Under the pieces are notes generated by a model. It worked only from the letters and a program-made list of their open reading frames with translations. It did not search any database and had not been told where the DNA came from. 64,000 bases of DNA from [Mycobacterium] vasticus (lineage in GTDB: Bacteria; Actinomycetota; Actinomycetes; Mycobacteriales; Mycobacteriaceae). Shown one piece after another: positions 19,800 to 27,963 of this stretch (positions are counted from its first letter, which is position 1; each line of letters begins with the position of its first letter). The DNA is taken from assembly GCF_020181595.1 (NCBI RefSeq), contig NZ_CP084028.1, forward strand, positions 760,967-824,966, in the 5' to 3' direction. Both the position numbers and the translations under genes were made by a program.

Positions 19800-20672
19800 A
19801 TGATGACTTCGGTGCGGCACCACTACGCCACCGTCGACGGGCGACGGCTGTTCTACCGGGAGGCGGGGAGCGCCGACGCGCCCGCGATCGTGCTGCTGCA
19901 CGGCTTTCCGACAAGCTCTTACATGTTCCGGGACCTCATCAGTCGCCTGGCCGACGAGTACCACGTCATCGCCCCAGATCTTCTCGGCTTCGGCTACTCG
20001 GACATGCCTTTGGTGACCGAGTTCGACTACACCTTCGACAAACTCGCGGACCTCACCCAGCGCCTGTTGGACCAGTTCGGGCTGACCCGCTACGCGATCT
20101 ACGTCCAGGATTACGGCGCGCCGATCGGCTGGCGACTGGCGCTGAACCGGCCCGGAACCATCAGTGCGATCATCACGCAGAACGGCAATGGCTACGACGA
20201 GGGCTTCATCGAGGGCTTCTGGAAAACCGTCTGGGACTACCAGCGTGAGCAGACCGTCGAGACGGAGGCGGCCATACGCACGGCGCTGGATGCCGAGTCG
20301 GTCAGATGGCAGTATCTGACCGGCGCACCCGATGAGTCCTTGGTCAGCCCCGATACGTGGACCCTGGACAGCGCCCTGTTGTCTCGGCCGGGCAATGACG
20401 CGATTCAGCTCAAGCTGTTCCGGGACTATGCCACCAATTCACCGATGTATCCCGCACTGCACGACTACCTGCGCACCAGCGGAGTCCCGGTGCTGGCCGT
20501 CTGGGGTCGAGGGGACCCGATCTTCGGCCCGGACGGTGCCCGGGCGTTCGACCGGGACGCCCGCGATGCCGAAATCCATCTGCTCGACGGCGGCCATTTC
20601 CTGCTGGAGACCGCCGCCGAGGAAGTCGTGCAGTTGGTCAAGGACTTCTTGCACCGGGTCGTCGGGCGGTAA
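19800..20672 (+). CDS. Alpha/beta hydrolase with Asp nucleophile (haloalkane dehalogenase/epoxide hydrolase-like)
   Basis: 290 residues from ATG at 19800, which follows AAGGAG by seven bases; a frame from 19761 lacks an RBS. Oxyanion motif HGFPTSSYMFR (34-44). The nucleophile elbow is YVQDYGAPIG with Asp104 instead of Ser, and the catalytic His is in GGHFLLE. Asp nucleophiles define haloalkane dehalogenases, epoxide hydrolases and fluoroacetate dehalogenases. The Trp that follows Asp in many dehalogenases is Tyr here, and the residue after HG is Phe, so halide chemistry is not assured. It is followed by a broken haloacid dehalogenase-like gene. Confidence 0.82.
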   Translation: MMTSVRHHYATVDGRRLFYREAGSADAPAIVLLHGFPTSSYMFRDLISRLADEYHVIAPDLLGFGYSDMPLVTEFDYTFDKLADLTQRLLDQFGLTRYAIYVQDYGAPIGWRLALNRPGTISAIITQNGNGYDEGFIEGFWKTVWDYQREQTVETEAAIRTALDAESVRWQYLTGAPDESLVSPDTWTLDSALLSRPGNDAIQLKLFRDYATNSPMYPALHDYLRTSGVPVLAVWGRGDPIFGPDGARAFDRDARDAEIHLLDGGHFLLETAAEEVVQLVKDFLHRVVGR

Positions 20673-20677
20673 CTGTT

Positions 20678-20794
20678 ATGGCTACCGTGGCCCGACCTGC
20701 GGTCCTGGTCTTCGACGTCATCGAGACCCTCATCGACATCGAGGTGCTAGAGCCCTATCTCGCGCGGCAACTGGCCCAGAAATTTGAGAAATGA
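20678..20794 (+). pseudogene. Remnant of a HAD-superfamily (haloacid dehalogenase type II) gene
   Basis: A 38-codon frame reading MATVARPAVLVFDVIETL then IDIEVLEPYLARQLAQKFEK and stop. The FDVxETLxD block is motif I of HAD haloacid dehalogenases, where the first Asp is the nucleophile. A full-length enzyme needs about 220 residues, so motifs II-IV are gone. It sits five bases after the alpha/beta hydrolase gene and its last bases overlap the leader of the alcohol dehydrogenase gene, as if an internal deletion removed the rest. Confidence 0.55.
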
Positions 20795-20828
20795 GACACC
20801 ACAACGATATTCAGAGGAGAGGGAAGAC

Positions 20829-21875
20829 ATGGCTACGACACCCACACCGGTGACCCTGACCGAACCCACGGTGGTGCGAGAAGCCGCAGGCGGCCCGACC
20901 ATGAACGCCATTGTTCTCGACGGCTTCGGCGGACTGGACGCCTTGACCTACACCGAGATCCCCAAGCCGCTGCCCAAGCAGGGCGAGGTGGTGATCAGGG
21001 TGAAGGGATTCGGAATCAACCACGCGGAGATGCACATGCGCCGGGGGGAGTGGGCCGAGGCCGCCGAAGTCAGCGGCATCGAATGCGTCGGCATCGTCGA
21101 TGCGTGCCCAGGCGGAGAATTCCCGGTCGGCGCCAAAGTCGCGGCGCTGATGGGCGGACTGGGCCGCACTATCAACGGCAGCTACGCGCAATTCACCCGG
21201 GTGCGCGTCGAGAATGTCGCGCTGATCGAATCGGAGCTGTCGTGGGATCAGCTCGCTGCACTGCCGGAAACCTATGCCACCGCGTGGACGTGCCTGTTCC
21301 GCAACCTCAACCTCACCGCGGGCCAGACCATCGTGATCCGAGGGGCGACATCGTCTTTCGGTCAGGCGGCGGTGAAACTGGCCGTGGACGCCAAAGCGCA
21401 CGTGATCGCGACCACGCGTAACCGGGAACGGTTCGGCTTGCTGACCGCGCTCGGCGCGGAACGGGCCGAGCTGGAGACTCCCGAGTTGGGTACCCACATT
21501 GCCGAAGCCAAGCAGGTCGATGCCGTTCTCGATCTCGTGGGCAACAGCACGATTCTCGACTCCCTGGACATGCTGCGCCGGGGCGGTACGGCATGTTTGG
21601 CCGGCTGGCTCGGCGGGCTGGACCCGATCGCCGACTTCAATCCGCTGCTGCAGATGGCCAGCGGGGTCAATCTCAGCTTCTTCGGCAGCTTCGCCTTCGG
21701 CACCCCGGGGTTTGCGCTGTCGGACGTCCCGCTGCAGGACATCGCCGAAAAGGTCCGCGACGGCCGCCTGCAGGCCGCCCCCTCCCGCATCTTCTCCTTC
21801 GACCAGATCCGCGAGGCGCATCGGGTCATGGAAGCAGGGGAAGCCGGCGGCAAAATGGTGGTGGTTCTCGACTGA
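20829..21875 (+). CDS. Quinone oxidoreductase-like MDR-family NADPH dehydrogenase
   Basis: 348 residues from ATG at 20829, preceded by GGAGAGGGAAG. MDR fold: N-terminal GroES-like domain (ALTYTEIPKPLPKQGEVVIRVKGFGINHAEMHMRRG), then the Rossmann motif as GATSSFGQAAVKLA (about 178-191). The zinc ligands of classical alcohol dehydrogenases are not present, so a zinc-free quinone/enone reductase is more likely. The C-terminal FSFDQIREAHRVMEAGEAGGKMVVV is typical. Confidence 0.85.
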   Translation: MATTPTPVTLTEPTVVREAAGGPTMNAIVLDGFGGLDALTYTEIPKPLPKQGEVVIRVKGFGINHAEMHMRRGEWAEAAEVSGIECVGIVDACPGGEFPVGAKVAALMGGLGRTINGSYAQFTRVRVENVALIESELSWDQLAALPETYATAWTCLFRNLNLTAGQTIVIRGATSSFGQAAVKLAVDAKAHVIATTRNRERFGLLTALGAERAELETPELGTHIAEAKQVDAVLDLVGNSTILDSLDMLRRGGTACLAGWLGGLDPIADFNPLLQMASGVNLSFFGSFAFGTPGFALSDVPLQDIAEKVRDGRLQAAPSRIFSFDQIREAHRVMEAGEAGGKMVVVLD

Positions 21876-21982
21876 GGTCTGGTGTGCGTCGGTCATGGCA
21901 TCCTCCGGACAAGATCCCACGGGGCGGCAACAATGGGCAGATTGATCGTGGTCGGAGACGTGCCTTCCGGAAGGAGACGCGC

Positions 21983-22456
21983 ATGAAGGTCGCCGTGTCA
22001 CAAAGTCGCGCGCTGCGTCGTCAACCGGGCATGAGCCCCCTCGTGCATCGCGTATGCCTGACATTGCTGACGCTCGTCGCGCTCAGCCTGGGAGTGTGGG
22101 CCTACTTCGCTCCGCTGAATTGGTACAACACGTTTCCCGGCATGGGCATGCGCTGGTTGCCGGTGCTCGGCCCCTACAACGAGCACTTCGTGAAGGACGT
22201 CGGCTCCCTGTTCTTCGGGCTCGCGGTGCTGAGCGCCCTGGCGCTGTACTACCTGCGCAACCGCCCCGTCGTCGTGATCACGGCGGTCAGCTGGTCGGTC
22301 TTCAATGTTCTGCACCTGATCTACCACGTCGGCATGCTGCACATGTACGGCCGGCGTGACGCGGTACTGAACGTCGTCAGCCTCGGCCTGCTGCTGGTGT
22401 TGTCGCTTATCCTGCTCGTCCCCGCACGTAGCCACGCCACCGAGGACCTCGCATGA
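21983..22456 (+). CDS. Four-helix integral membrane protein
   Basis: 157 residues from ATG at 21983 with AAGGAG upstream. Four hydrophobic segments (about 25-45, 70-88, 92-112, 125-147) and conserved-looking polar spots (GPYNEHFVKDVG, HLIYHVGMLHMYG), with several His near the membrane that could bind a metal or heme. The stop overlaps the GMC oxidoreductase start (ATGA), so the two are translationally coupled. Function unknown. Confidence 0.72.
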   Translation: MKVAVSQSRALRRQPGMSPLVHRVCLTLLTLVALSLGVWAYFAPLNWYNTFPGMGMRWLPVLGPYNEHFVKDVGSLFFGLAVLSALALYYLRNRPVVVITAVSWSVFNVLHLIYHVGMLHMYGRRDAVLNVVSLGLLLVLSLILLVPARSHATEDLA

Positions 22457-24126
22457 CATACGACTACGACGTTGTGGTGATCGGCTCGGGATTCGGCGGC
22501 AGCGTCGCGGCGCTGCGGCTGACCGAGAAGGGCTATCGGGTGGGCGTGCTGGACATGGGCCGGCGCTGGGCGCTCACCGACTTCCCGCCCAACAACTGGC
22601 ATGTCCGCAAGGCCATGTGGGCGCCGAAACTGGGCTGCTACGGCCCGCAACGACTGACCGTGCTGGGCAAGACGTTCATCGCCAGCGCGGTCGGCGTCGG
22701 CGGCGGATCACTGATCTACGGCAACACCCTCTACGAGCCGCTGGAGCGCTTCTACACCGACCCGCAGTGGGCCCACATCACCGACTGGAAGTCCGAGCTC
22801 GCACCGTATTACGAGCAGGCCCGCCGGATGCTCGGGGTGACGCCCACCCCGCACACCACCCCGGCCGACGAGGTGTTGCTGGCGGTGGCCCGCGATCTCG
22901 GCGTCGAGCACACCTACCACCCCACCAACGTCGGGGTGTTCTTCGGTGACGAGCCCGGCAAGACCGTCCCGGACCCGTTCTTCGGCGGCTCCGGCCCGGA
23001 TCGCGCCGGCTGCATCGGATGCGCGCAGTGCTTCACCGGCTGCCCGCACAACGCCAAGAACACCACCGAGACCAACTACCTGTATCTGGCCGAACATGCC
23101 GGAGCCGAAATCCATCCGCTGACCATGGTCACCGATGTGCGGCCCGACGGCGATGGCTATGTGGTGAGCACGGTGCGCACCGGCCGGTGGCTGCGTAAGC
23201 ACAAGCGGGACATCACCGCCGGCCAGGTGGTGTTCGCCGCGGCGTCGCTGGGCACCCAGCGGCTGCTGCACAAGCTGCGCGACACCGGATCACTGCCGCA
23301 TCTCTCACCGCGGCTGGGGGAGCTGACCCGCACCAACTCCGAAGAGGTACCGGTGGTTCTGGCGCCCGACCGTGACGATTTCGCCCAGGGCGTGGCGATC
23401 ACCTCCTCGATCCACCCGGAGGCCAACACCCATGTCGAGGTGTGCCGCTACGGCAAGGGTTCCAACCTGTTGTCGATGATGGGCACCCATCTGATCGACG
23501 GTGGCCCTTGGCGTTTCGCGCGGCTGCTGCTGACGATCCTGAGGCACCCGGGGCTGCTGCTGCGCAGCCTGTTTCCGCGCGGCGCCTCGGAGCATTCGAT
23601 CATCATCCTGGTGATGCAGTCGCTGGACAATTCGCTGACCACCTACCTCAAACGCGGCCTGTTCGGCACCCGGATGACCACGAAACAGGGTGCGGGGGAA
23701 CCCAATCCGGACTGGATCCCGATCGCCCACGACGTGGCGCGCCGGATGGCGGAAAAGATCGGCGGTTTCGCCGGCGGCACCTACCTCGACGCGCTGAACA
23801 TTCCGTTGACCGCGCACTTCATCGGCGGCTGCCCGATCGGTGACTCCGCCGACGCCGGCGTCATCGACCCGTATCAGCGGGCCTTCGGGCATCCCGGAAT
23901 CCACGTCGTGGACGGCTCGGCGATCACCGCCAACCTGGGCGTCAACCCGTCGTTCACCATCACCGCGCAGGCCGAACGCGCCATGGCGTTCTGGCCCAAC
24001 GTCGGTGAACCGGATTCCCGTCCGCCGCTCGGCGAGCCCTATCGGCGCATCCCACCGGTGGCTCCGCAGCACCCGACGGTCCCCGACAGCGCGCCCGGCG
24101 CGCTGCGGTTGCCGCAGGCACCATGA
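22453..24126 (+). CDS. GMC-family flavin oxidoreductase, cholesterol oxidase (ChoD)-like, with ferredoxin-type cysteines
   Basis: 557 residues. N-terminal FAD-binding Rossmann motif VVVIGSGFGGSVAALRLTE (7-25) with no signal peptide, so it is probably cytoplasmic. The middle has CIGCAQCFTGCPHNAKN (about 179-195), matching the CxxCxxCxxxCP pattern of [4Fe-4S] ferredoxins. The end has GGTYLDALNIPLTAHFIGGCPIG and HVVDGSAITANLGVNPSFTITAQAER-type FAD contacts. It resembles M. tuberculosis ChoD along its length. Coupled by ATGA overlaps both to the upstream membrane protein and the downstream F420 oxidoreductase. Confidence 0.85.
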   Translation: MTYDYDVVVIGSGFGGSVAALRLTEKGYRVGVLDMGRRWALTDFPPNNWHVRKAMWAPKLGCYGPQRLTVLGKTFIASAVGVGGGSLIYGNTLYEPLERFYTDPQWAHITDWKSELAPYYEQARRMLGVTPTPHTTPADEVLLAVARDLGVEHTYHPTNVGVFFGDEPGKTVPDPFFGGSGPDRAGCIGCAQCFTGCPHNAKNTTETNYLYLAEHAGAEIHPLTMVTDVRPDGDGYVVSTVRTGRWLRKHKRDITAGQVVFAAASLGTQRLLHKLRDTGSLPHLSPRLGELTRTNSEEVPVVLAPDRDDFAQGVAITSSIHPEANTHVEVCRYGKGSNLLSMMGTHLIDGGPWRFARLLLTILRHPGLLLRSLFPRGASEHSIIILVMQSLDNSLTTYLKRGLFGTRMTTKQGAGEPNPDWIPIAHDVARRMAEKIGGFAGGTYLDALNIPLTAHFIGGCPIGDSADAGVIDPYQRAFGHPGIHVVDGSAITANLGVNPSFTITAQAERAMAFWPNVGEPDSRPPLGEPYRRIPPVAPQHPTVPDSAPGALRLPQAP

Positions 24127-24554
24127 CGCCCCATGCGCCGTCGACCCTGCGCCGCTATCCTGGCGCCGTGCCGACGTTCTCCGAGGTGTCCCATGAGAAA
24201 TATCTGCTGCTGACCACGTTCACCAAGGACGGCAGGGCCAAGCCGACCGCGGTGTGGGGAGCGCCCGACGGCGACAAACTCCTGGTGATCACCGACGACG
24301 GTTCCTGGAAGACCAAGCGGATCCGCAACACCCCGCGGGTGACCATCCAGAAATGCGGCGCGCTGGGCGCCCCGAAGGGCGAGCCGGTCGAAGCGGTCGC
24401 CAGAGTCTTGCCCAAGAGCGAGACCCGGCGGGTTTACGACGCGGTGGTCAAGCGCTACTGGTGGCATGCCTGGTGGTTCGTGCCGCACTCGATCGTGCGC
24501 GGTGGCATCGACAAGGTTCACATCGGCCTGGAGATCACTCCCGCCGCTTCCTAG
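24123..24554 (+). CDS. PPOX-class F420-dependent oxidoreductase (split-barrel)
   Basis: 143 residues from ATG at 24123, which overlaps the GMC stop; a GTG at 24168 would trim 15 residues and fits the family's usual start. The split-barrel pattern is seen: FSEVSHEKYLLLTTFTKDGRAKPTAVWGAPDGDKLLVIT, then SWKTKRIRNTPRVTIQ. Members bind F420 or FMN, and many mycobacterial ones reduce or protect against small electrophiles. Third gene of the membrane protein-GMC-PPOX operon. Confidence 0.82.
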   Translation: MTPHAPSTLRRYPGAVPTFSEVSHEKYLLLTTFTKDGRAKPTAVWGAPDGDKLLVITDDGSWKTKRIRNTPRVTIQKCGALGAPKGEPVEAVARVLPKSETRRVYDAVVKRYWWHAWWFVPHSIVRGGIDKVHIGLEITPAAS

Positions 24555-24578
24555 CCCACGTGCAGGCAGGATGGTCAG

Positions 24579-25919
24579 ATGCCGACCTTGCTGTGGTTTC
24601 GCCGCGACCTGCGCGTCGGTGATCTGCCGGCACTGTCGGCTGCGGTGGCCGATGACCCCGAAGTCCTGGCCTGTTTCGTGCTGGATCCACGGCTGGAGGC
24701 GTCATCGGGTCAACGCCGACTGCAGTTCCTCGGTGACTGCCTGCGGCAACTGCGTGCTGATCTCGGTGGCCGGCTGCTGATCACCCGCGGGCCGGCGCAT
24801 CAGCGGATCCCGCAGCTCGCCCGGGAGATCGCCGCCTCGGCTGTGCACGTGTCGGGTGACTTCAGCCCGTTCGGGCGGCGGCGTGACCAGCAGGTGCAGA
24901 TTGCCCTCGGCGGCGTGCCGCTGGTGTCCACCGGTTCGCCCTACCTGGTCTCGCCCGGGCGCGTCGTGAAAGACGACGGCAGCCCGTATCGCGTGTTCAC
25001 CCCGTTCTTTCGGCGGTGGCGCGAACATGGTTGGCGCCCGCCCGCTTCCACCGGCCCCGAAGTCGCGCGGTGGATCGATCCCTCAGAACTGCCCGGTGCC
25101 GATCCGGTGGACGCCCCCGACCTCGGTGTCGACCTCGAACTGCCCGCCGGGGAGCTCGCAGCACTGCAGCACTGGCGGGTTTTTGTGGAGGAGCGATCGG
25201 ACCGCTACGAGTCGGACCGTGACCGGCCAGATCGCGATGGCGGCAGCCGGATGTCGGCCTACCTGAAATTCGGCAACATCCATCCGCGCACCATGGCAGT
25301 CGACCTTGATGCGCAGCGTCGCGGGCGGGCAGCGTACTTGCGGCAGTTGGCTTTCCGGGACTTCTATGCCGCGGTGCTGTATCACTGGCCGCGCAGTGCC
25401 TGGACCAATTGGAATCAGGATTTCGACTCGATCCAGACCGATACCGATGCCGAGGCGACACGTCGGTTCGAGCGGTGGAAGACCGGGCAGACCGGCTTTC
25501 CGATCGTCGATGCGGGGATGCGTGAACTGGGCGCCACCGGATTCATGCACAACCGAGTGCGGATGATCGCGGCGTCGTTTCTCGTCAAAGACCTGCACCT
25601 GCCCTGGCAGTGGGGAGCGGGCTGGTTCTTGGACCAGTTGGTCGACGGGGATATGGCCAACAATCAGCATGGCTGGCAGTGGTCCGCGGGATGCGGCACC
25701 GACGCGGCGCCCTACTTCCGCGTCTTCAACCCGACGCTGCAGGGCGCCAAGTTCGACCCCGACGGCGGTTACGTGCGCCGCTGGGTGCCGGAGTTGGCCG
25801 ATACAGAAGACCCCCACCTGGCGAAAGGGCCTCGGCCACCGGACTACCCGGCGCCGATCGTGGATCACCGCGAAGAGCGTGAAGAGGCGCTGCGCCGGTA
25901 CTTTTCAATGAACGAATGA
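24579..25919 (+). CDS. phr: Deoxyribodipyrimidine photolyase (CPD photolyase)
   Basis: 446 residues. N-terminal antenna domain (LLWFRRDLRVGDLPAL, 4-19) and C-terminal FAD domain with TGFPIVDAGMREL, FMHNRVRMIAASFLVKDL, and NNQHGWQWSAGCGTDAAPYFRVFNP-type residues that contact FAD and DNA. It uses blue light to split pyrimidine dimers. The stop overlaps or touches the TspO gene start, so both are one transcript. Confidence 0.93.
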   Translation: MPTLLWFRRDLRVGDLPALSAAVADDPEVLACFVLDPRLEASSGQRRLQFLGDCLRQLRADLGGRLLITRGPAHQRIPQLAREIAASAVHVSGDFSPFGRRRDQQVQIALGGVPLVSTGSPYLVSPGRVVKDDGSPYRVFTPFFRRWREHGWRPPASTGPEVARWIDPSELPGADPVDAPDLGVDLELPAGELAALQHWRVFVEERSDRYESDRDRPDRDGGSRMSAYLKFGNIHPRTMAVDLDAQRRGRAAYLRQLAFRDFYAAVLYHWPRSAWTNWNQDFDSIQTDTDAEATRRFERWKTGQTGFPIVDAGMRELGATGFMHNRVRMIAASFLVKDLHLPWQWGAGWFLDQLVDGDMANNQHGWQWSAGCGTDAAPYFRVFNPTLQGAKFDPDGGYVRRWVPELADTEDPHLAKGPRPPDYPAPIVDHREEREEALRRYFSMNE

Positions 25920-25930
25920 AAGGGGAGAAC

Positions 25931-26419
25931 GTGCGTCTATCCACTCTGCTCGGCACCGGTGCCGCAGTCGCCGTCACGGCGGTCATCGGGGCCGCCGCAA
26001 CCACACCTGAGATCGAACGCGACTGGTATCAGCAGCTGCGAAAGCCTCCGTATCAACCGCCCCGCCAAGTCTTCCCGGTGGTCTGGCCGGCGCTCTACGC
26101 CGACGTCGCCGTCGTATCGGCTTCCACCATCGAGCGATTGGACGCCCAAGGCGAGCACAAGAAGCGCGCGACGTATCAGGCCGCGCTGTTGATCAACCTT
26201 GCGCTCAACGCCGGCTGGTCGTGGCTGTTCTTCAACCGGCGCCGCTTCGGGCCGGCGACGCTGGTCAGTGCGGCTCTGGCCGCGAGCAGCGCTGACCTGA
26301 CGCGCCGGGCGGTCGCCGTGGGAGGCGGGCGCGCCCTGCCGCTGGCGCTCTATCCGATGTGGTGCACCTTCGCCACCGTGCTGTGCGGGCACATCGCGGT
26401 ACTCAATCGCCGGCGGTAG
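25931..26419 (+). CDS. TspO/MBR-family membrane protein
   Basis: 162 residues from the GTG at 25931, chosen because AAAGGGGAG lies directly upstream; an ATG at 25916 overlapping the photolyase stop would add five residues. The family hallmark WYQQLRKPPYQPP (near 33-45) and five hydrophobic helices are seen, with aromatic residues typical of the porphyrin-binding cavity (LNAGWSWLFF). TspO proteins bind tetrapyrroles and take part in light/oxygen responses; its linkage with photolyase is consistent with a light or photo-oxidative stress role. Confidence 0.88.
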   Translation: MRLSTLLGTGAAVAVTAVIGAAATTPEIERDWYQQLRKPPYQPPRQVFPVVWPALYADVAVVSASTIERLDAQGEHKKRATYQAALLINLALNAGWSWLFFNRRRFGPATLVSAALAASSADLTRRAVAVGGGRALPLALYPMWCTFATVLCGHIAVLNRRR

Positions 26420-26433
26420 TGCCCAGCAGGGGC

Positions 26434-27963
26434 TCAGCCGTACGTCTTGCGTAACTGGTGCTTGACCACTTTGCCGCTGGCGTTGCGGGGCAGATCATCC
26501 ACCAGCACAAGCTCTTTCGGGTGTTTGTAGCGGGCCAGCCGGTCATTGAGGAACGGTTCGAGGTCGCCCAGCGTCAGCGGCGTCTCGCCGCTGACGGCAG
26601 CAACGATGGCCACCGGAACCTCGCCCCACCGGTCGTCGGGTCGCCCGATCACCGCCGCCTCGCGGATCATCGGATGCTCGAAGAGCGCGTTCTCCACCTC
26701 GGCGCAGTAGATGTTCTCGCCGCCGGAGATGATCATGTCTTTCTTGCGGTCGACGACGTAGACGAATCCCTCGTCGTCGACGCGCACCAGGTCACCGGAG
26801 TGGAACCAGCCGCCGGCGAACGCTTCCGCGGTGGCGTCCGGCTTGTTCCAGTAGCCCTGCATCATGGTGGGCCCGCGGTAGACGATCTCGCCGATCTCGC
26901 CGGGCGTCACGTCGTTCATGTTCTCGTCGACCACCCGTGCGGCGATGGTCGGGATCACCTTGCCCACCGACCCGAGTTTGCGGAGCGCGTCGGTGCCGTC
27001 GAGCACGCAGGTGATCGGCGACATCTCGGTCTGGCCGAACACCGCGACGTTGAGCGCATCCGGGAACGTCTCAGCCATGGCGCGCAGCACCGTGTCCGAC
27101 GCGGGAGCCGCACCCCAGCTGATCACCTCCAGCGCCAGATCACGTTGCCGCACAGTCGGGTCCGCGCAGATCACCTGCCACTGCGCCGGCACCAGGAACA
27201 CCGAGGTGGCCCGCTCGGCCTCCCAGGCGTCGAGCGTGTCGGTGGCGTTGAACGCTCCGAGCGGGTGGATGACGGTCTTGGTGCCCAGCAGCAGGTTGGG
27301 TGCGATGCTGCCCAGCCCGGCGATGTGGAACATCGGTGCGGCGCAGAAGTACACGCTGTCCGGGCTGGTCTGCAGGGCCTGGATGCAGGTCAGCGACTGG
27401 GCGTGCAGATTCGAGTGGGACAGGATGGCGCCCTTGGGACTTCCCGTCGTCCCGGAGGTGTACATGATCAGCGCCGGGGTGTCCTCGGGGACGTCGGCAC
27501 CCGGATGCGCCACCCCGGACTCGGCGATCAGCGACTCGTAGTCATCGCCGAGCACCACGGCGACATCGAGCCCGGGCGAGTTCTTGCGGACCGCATCGAT
27601 CAGCGGCGCCAGCAGTGCGTCGGTGATGACGCCCTTGGCGCCGCTGTCGGAGACGATGTAGCGGATCTCGGGGTCGGTCAGCCGGAAGTTGACCGGCACG
27701 GCGATGGCGCCCAGCGCGTTGATCGCCAGCGTCGCCTCGATGTACTCGGTGTGGTTGAGCATCACGATCAGCACGCGGTCACCGAAGCCGATCCCGCGGC
27801 GGAACAGTGCCGACGCCAGGTGCTGTGAGCGATCGTGCAGCTGGCGCCAGGTGGTGTCGGTGCCGCGGCAGCGGAAGGCGACGGCGTCGGGACGCATCTC
27901 GGCGTGGATCGCCACCTGGTTCATCCAGTGGTTGCGACGCGAACGCAGTGGTTGTGCGGTCAT
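26434..27963 (-). CDS. Acyl-CoA synthetase, FadD5-like
   Basis: 509 residues from ATG at 27963. AMP-binding signature YTSGTTGSPKGA (about 169-180), SWGAAPASD, GYWNKPDATAEAF, GWFHSGDLVRVDDEG, DRKKDMIISGGENIYCAEVE, and the catalytic Lys region RNASGKVVKHQLR at the end. It activates a carboxylic acid to acyl-CoA via an acyl-adenylate. Overall sequence order is close to M. tuberculosis FadD5, but substrate is not predicted. The start overlaps the echA stop (ATGA), and the pair is divergent from the double TetR gene. Confidence 0.9.
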   Translation of the reverse strand: MTAQPLRSRRNHWMNQVAIHAEMRPDAVAFRCRGTDTTWRQLHDRSQHLASALFRRGIGFGDRVLIVMLNHTEYIEATLAINALGAIAVPVNFRLTDPEIRYIVSDSGAKGVITDALLAPLIDAVRKNSPGLDVAVVLGDDYESLIAESGVAHPGADVPEDTPALIMYTSGTTGSPKGAILSHSNLHAQSLTCIQALQTSPDSVYFCAAPMFHIAGLGSIAPNLLLGTKTVIHPLGAFNATDTLDAWEAERATSVFLVPAQWQVICADPTVRQRDLALEVISWGAAPASDTVLRAMAETFPDALNVAVFGQTEMSPITCVLDGTDALRKLGSVGKVIPTIAARVVDENMNDVTPGEIGEIVYRGPTMMQGYWNKPDATAEAFAGGWFHSGDLVRVDDEGFVYVVDRKKDMIISGGENIYCAEVENALFEHPMIREAAVIGRPDDRWGEVPVAIVAAVSGETPLTLGDLEPFLNDRLARYKHPKELVLVDDLPRNASGKVVKHQLRKTYG

